DNA of 7,147 nt from NCBI GenBank assembly GCA_900556285.1, contig USOF01000049.1:1-7147 (forward strand), given 5' to 3'. Both the position numbers and the translations under genes were made by a program. Below, in pieces: positions 5,866-7,147 of the stretch (position 1 is its first letter; every line of letters begins with the position of its first letter). The notes under the pieces were generated by a model. That model was not told the origin of the DNA and did no database searches. It worked only from the letters and a program-made list of their open reading frames with translations. This DNA is from an uncultured Collinsella sp. (GTDB lineage: Bacteria > Actinomycetota > Coriobacteriia > Coriobacteriales > Coriobacteriaceae).

Positions 5866-5919
5866 ATCCTTCCTACGATGTGCTGTGTGCCGGCACGGTA
5901 GCCGGATCGTAGGAAGGAT
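5866..5919 (+). promoter_or_regulatory. Perfect 14-bp stem that encloses the ribosome binding site of the FxLYD gene
   Basis: Bases 5866-5879 are an exact reverse complement of 5906-5919. Stacked directly on this stem is CCGGC/GCCGG (5890-5894 with 5901-5905) around the loop ACGGTA, with a 10-base bulge at 5880-5889. The right arm contains AGGAAGG (5911-5917), the Shine-Dalgarno site for the ATG at 5925, so the folded RNA would block initiation. A possible -10 box, TTTAAT (5862-5867), lies at the edge of the left arm. If transcription began there, part of that arm would be missing from the RNA, and the dyad would more likely act as DNA. No T run follows, so an intrinsic terminator is unlikely. 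Confidence 0.65.
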
Positions 5920-5924
5920 GAATA

Positions 5925-6368
5925 ATGGCAAAAGAGGGAAAGAAGCCAATCGGTAAGATTGTCCTAGGCATCATCGTGGTGCTGGTTATTGTCGGTGCCG
6001 TGGGCTCTATGGGCGGCAACTCAACCGATTCGTCTGCGAGCGATTCGGCAAAACCTGCCGAGACGACACAGCGGGCTAAGGAGCAAAAAGAACCGCAAGA
6101 ACCGTATACCATTGCTGACGAGGCTGAAGACACTTCCAATCAGTTTACCTATAAGATCACGGGCACCCTGACCAATAACACGGACAAGGAAAAGAGCTAC
6201 ATTCAGATTGAATATGTTCTGTATGATGCCGATGGCAACCAGGTTGGAACGGCTCTTGCAAACACCAATCATCTGAAGGCGGGCGGCTCCTGGAAGTTCG
6301 AGGCGCTGGGTACGGTGTCTCCCGACCAGGTTGCTAGCTGGGAGCGTTCGGACGTAAGCGGTTTCTAG
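5925..6368 (+). CDS. Membrane-anchored FxLYD-domain protein
   Basis: The 147-residue protein has a short Lys-rich start (MAKEGKKPIGK) and one membrane helix at 11-28 without a lipobox Cys. A Ser/Thr/Glu/Gln-rich linker runs about 29-60, and a C-terminal beta-rich domain about 61-147. That domain contains TGTLTNN (79-85), YIQIEYVLYD (92-101), NQVGTALANTN (105-115) and GGSWKFEA (120-127), the pattern of the FxLYD family of Gram-positive surface proteins. The basic residues before the helix suggest it stays as an uncleaved anchor with the domain outside. FxLYD domains have no established enzymatic role. ATG 5925 has AGGAAGG 7 bases upstream, inside the 14-bp stem. The HTH gene follows after 32 bases, so the two are probably in one transcript, and the kinase-like gene beyond suggests a link to signalling at the envelope. 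Confidence 0.83.
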   Translation: MAKEGKKPIGKIVLGIIVVLVIVGAVGSMGGNSTDSSASDSAKPAETTQRAKEQKEPQEPYTIADEAEDTSNQFTYKITGTLTNNTDKEKSYIQIEYVLYDADGNQVGTALANTNHLKAGGSWKFEALGTVSPDQVASWERSDVSGF

Positions 6369-6400
6369 CATGTTGCATGCACTGGGGGAGGTGAAGACGT

Positions 6401-6823
6401 ATGTCCGATAAAAAGCTGACCGAGGAGTTGCTCAATGAGCTTCTCGATGCGCCGAACATCGATGGCTATATCAGGGAGCACGACTTTGCCGCCCCGTCGC
6501 TTTCGGACTACCTGAAGCAGCTACTGCAGGAAAAGGGCTTGGAGCGCTCGCGCGTGGTCCGTATGGCTGATCTCAATGAGACCTTTGGCTATCAGATCTT
6601 TACCGGTGCGCGTCATCCGAGTCGCAATAAGGTGCTGCAGATTGCCTTTGCGATGGCGCTGACGCTCAAAGAGACCAACCGTGCGCTGACGGCTGCCGGG
6701 GTAAGCGTCCTTAACTGCAAGGACCGCCGCGATGCGATTATCATCTTTTGCATCGATCGCGGGTGCAGTCTCCAAAAGGTCAACGAGGAACTGTATCGCT
6801 TTGGCGAGGAGACGGTGAGTTAG
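6401..6823 (+). CDS. Cro/C1-type helix-turn-helix protein of the kinase-associated kind
   Basis: The 140-residue protein has an acidic N-terminal arm (1-32). A helical Xre-like fold follows at about 33-100: SDYLKQLLQEKGL, then ERSRVVRMADL and the probable recognition helix NETFGYQIFTGARHPSR. The conserved tail CKDRRDAIIIFCIDRGCSLQKVNEELYRFGEETV fills 106-139. This Tyr-Gln-Ile-Phe plus RRDAIII architecture is one I recall from Firmicutes HTH proteins encoded next to protein kinase genes, and a kinase-like gene indeed follows. ATG 6401 has a strong GGGGGAGGTG site (6384-6393) 7 bases upstream. It probably binds DNA, possibly under control of the kinase. Target and signal are unknown. It could act as a kinase partner instead of a classical repressor. 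Confidence 0.82.
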   Translation: MSDKKLTEELLNELLDAPNIDGYIREHDFAAPSLSDYLKQLLQEKGLERSRVVRMADLNETFGYQIFTGARHPSRNKVLQIAFAMALTLKETNRALTAAGVSVLNCKDRRDAIIIFCIDRGCSLQKVNEELYRFGEETVS

Positions 6824-6873
6824 CGGCTGATATCTGAGCCGGTAGAGCTGTCGAACAACGATGCAAACGAACG

Positions 6874-6903
6874 GGGCGCGGATGCCATGGGGTGTCTGCG
6901 CCC
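6874..6903 (+). promoter_or_regulatory. 13-bp hairpin between the HTH gene and the kinase-like gene
   Basis: Bases 6874-6886 pair with 6891-6903 around the loop ATGG. All 13 positions pair, three of them as G-U wobbles, and the outer six are GGGCGC/GCGCCC. No T run follows: the next bases run straight into a possible -10 box. It may attenuate transcription from the upstream genes or separate the two transcripts. Confidence 0.45.
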
Positions 6904-6908
6904 TGCGC

Positions 6909-6914
6909 TATGAT
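6909..6914 (+). promoter_or_regulatory. Candidate -10 box placing a transcript start at the kinase ATG
   Basis: TATGAT matches the -10 consensus at 5 of 6 positions and ends 7 bases before ATG 6922, the distance expected between a -10 box and a transcription start. No convincing -35 is seen 16-18 bases upstream. If used, the mRNA would begin at or next to the start codon, that is, be leaderless. Confidence 0.4.
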
Positions 6915-6921
6915 GGAGGCT

Positions 6922-7147
6922 ATGGATACTCAGAGCCCAACATATTCCGATGACGAGCTGACCGCAGCGCTTGCCGAGCACCTGGCGTCGCTCGATCGCG
7001 ACGACAGCTATCGCGTGGAGCGTGTACTTAAGCGCTCGTCCGTTGAAGCAACCGAGCTCGTGTACTTTGAAGGAACCGGCGGTGGTTCGCTCGGCCCCTT
7101 TGTCCGTAAACGCATCGATGCTTCGGCTCAAATCGGCGGGGCATACG
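6922..7147 (+). CDS. Probable Ser/Thr protein kinase, N-terminal part (cut by window edge)
   Basis: Seventy-five codons are visible with no stop before the window ends. After an acidic N-terminal helix (about 10-27), SYRVERVLKRSSVEATELVYF (29-49) resembles strands beta1 and beta2 of a protein kinase N-lobe, though the glycine-rich loop is not well conserved. GPFVRKRID (58-66) resembles strand beta3, with Lys63 as the candidate ATP-binding lysine. The catalytic loop and DFG segment would lie beyond the edge, so activity cannot be judged. The location directly after a kinase-associated HTH gene supports the call. The start is uncertain: ATG 6910, 6913 and 6922 are in frame. GGAGG (6915-6919) lies only 2 bases before ATG 6922, too close to work normally, while a -10-like box favours a leaderless start at 6922. 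An unrelated protein cannot be excluded from this fragment. Confidence 0.66.
   Translation, partial: MDTQSPTYSDDELTAALAEHLASLDRDDSYRVERVLKRSSVEATELVYFEGTGGGSLGPFVRKRIDASAQIGGAY

Noticed and set aside
6368..6380. GCATG-TTG-CATGC mini-hairpin between the FxLYD and HTH genes
   Set aside because: Only five base pairs with a 3-base loop; easily explained by chance.
6820..7131. Minus-strand open frame (103 codons) at the right edge
   Set aside because: Lies opposite the kinase-like frame, has no ribosome site and no recognisable domain.

Overview
The window looks like a chromosomal segment from a high-GC anaerobic actinobacterium, most likely a gut Coriobacteriia such as Collinsella. This rests on GC-rich third codon positions, a Firmicutes-style acetylase lysine pathway in a GC-rich genome, strong Shine-Dalgarno sites, and a LysA variant typical of gut Firmicutes and Coriobacteria. 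The genus is an inference from sequence character; no marker gene is present.

Left half (about 1-4100, minus strand): a lysine/diaminopimelate operon, read right to left. It starts with a lysine riboswitch (aptamer about 4099-3966) and a 95-base leader. A single 769-codon reading frame follows, joining diaminopimelate decarboxylase (LysA) to dihydrodipicolinate synthase (DapA) with no stop codon between them. Then come dapB, overlapping dapA by 8 bases and starting with TTG, and dapH (tetrahydrodipicolinate N-acetyltransferase). A perfect 12-bp hairpin closes the operon. The DapA part has its own strong ribosome binding site inside the long frame, so a free DapA may be made as well as the fusion.

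Middle (about 4100-5800, plus strand): a divergent M20-family amidohydrolase, with a recognisable sigma-70-like promoter, followed by a translationally coupled small membrane protein. The acetylase pathway needs an N-acetyl-diaminopimelate deacetylase (DapL, an M20 enzyme), so this gene is a reasonable DapL candidate. The 378-base divergent gap (3872-4249) contains no gene. It holds the riboswitch and leader, a set of nested inverted repeats (4102-4134), and the plus-strand promoter.

Right part (about 5860-7147, plus strand): a probable signalling cluster. It has a membrane-anchored FxLYD-domain protein whose ribosome binding site lies inside a perfect 14-bp stem, a Cro/C1-like HTH protein of the type found beside bacterial protein kinases, and the start of what is probably a Ser/Thr protein kinase that runs off the right edge. 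The kinase gene may be leaderless.

No tRNA, rRNA, CRISPR array, insertion sequence or phage gene was seen. The least ordinary observations are the LysA-DapA fused frame with its internal start, and the hairpin that masks the FxLYD gene's ribosome binding site.
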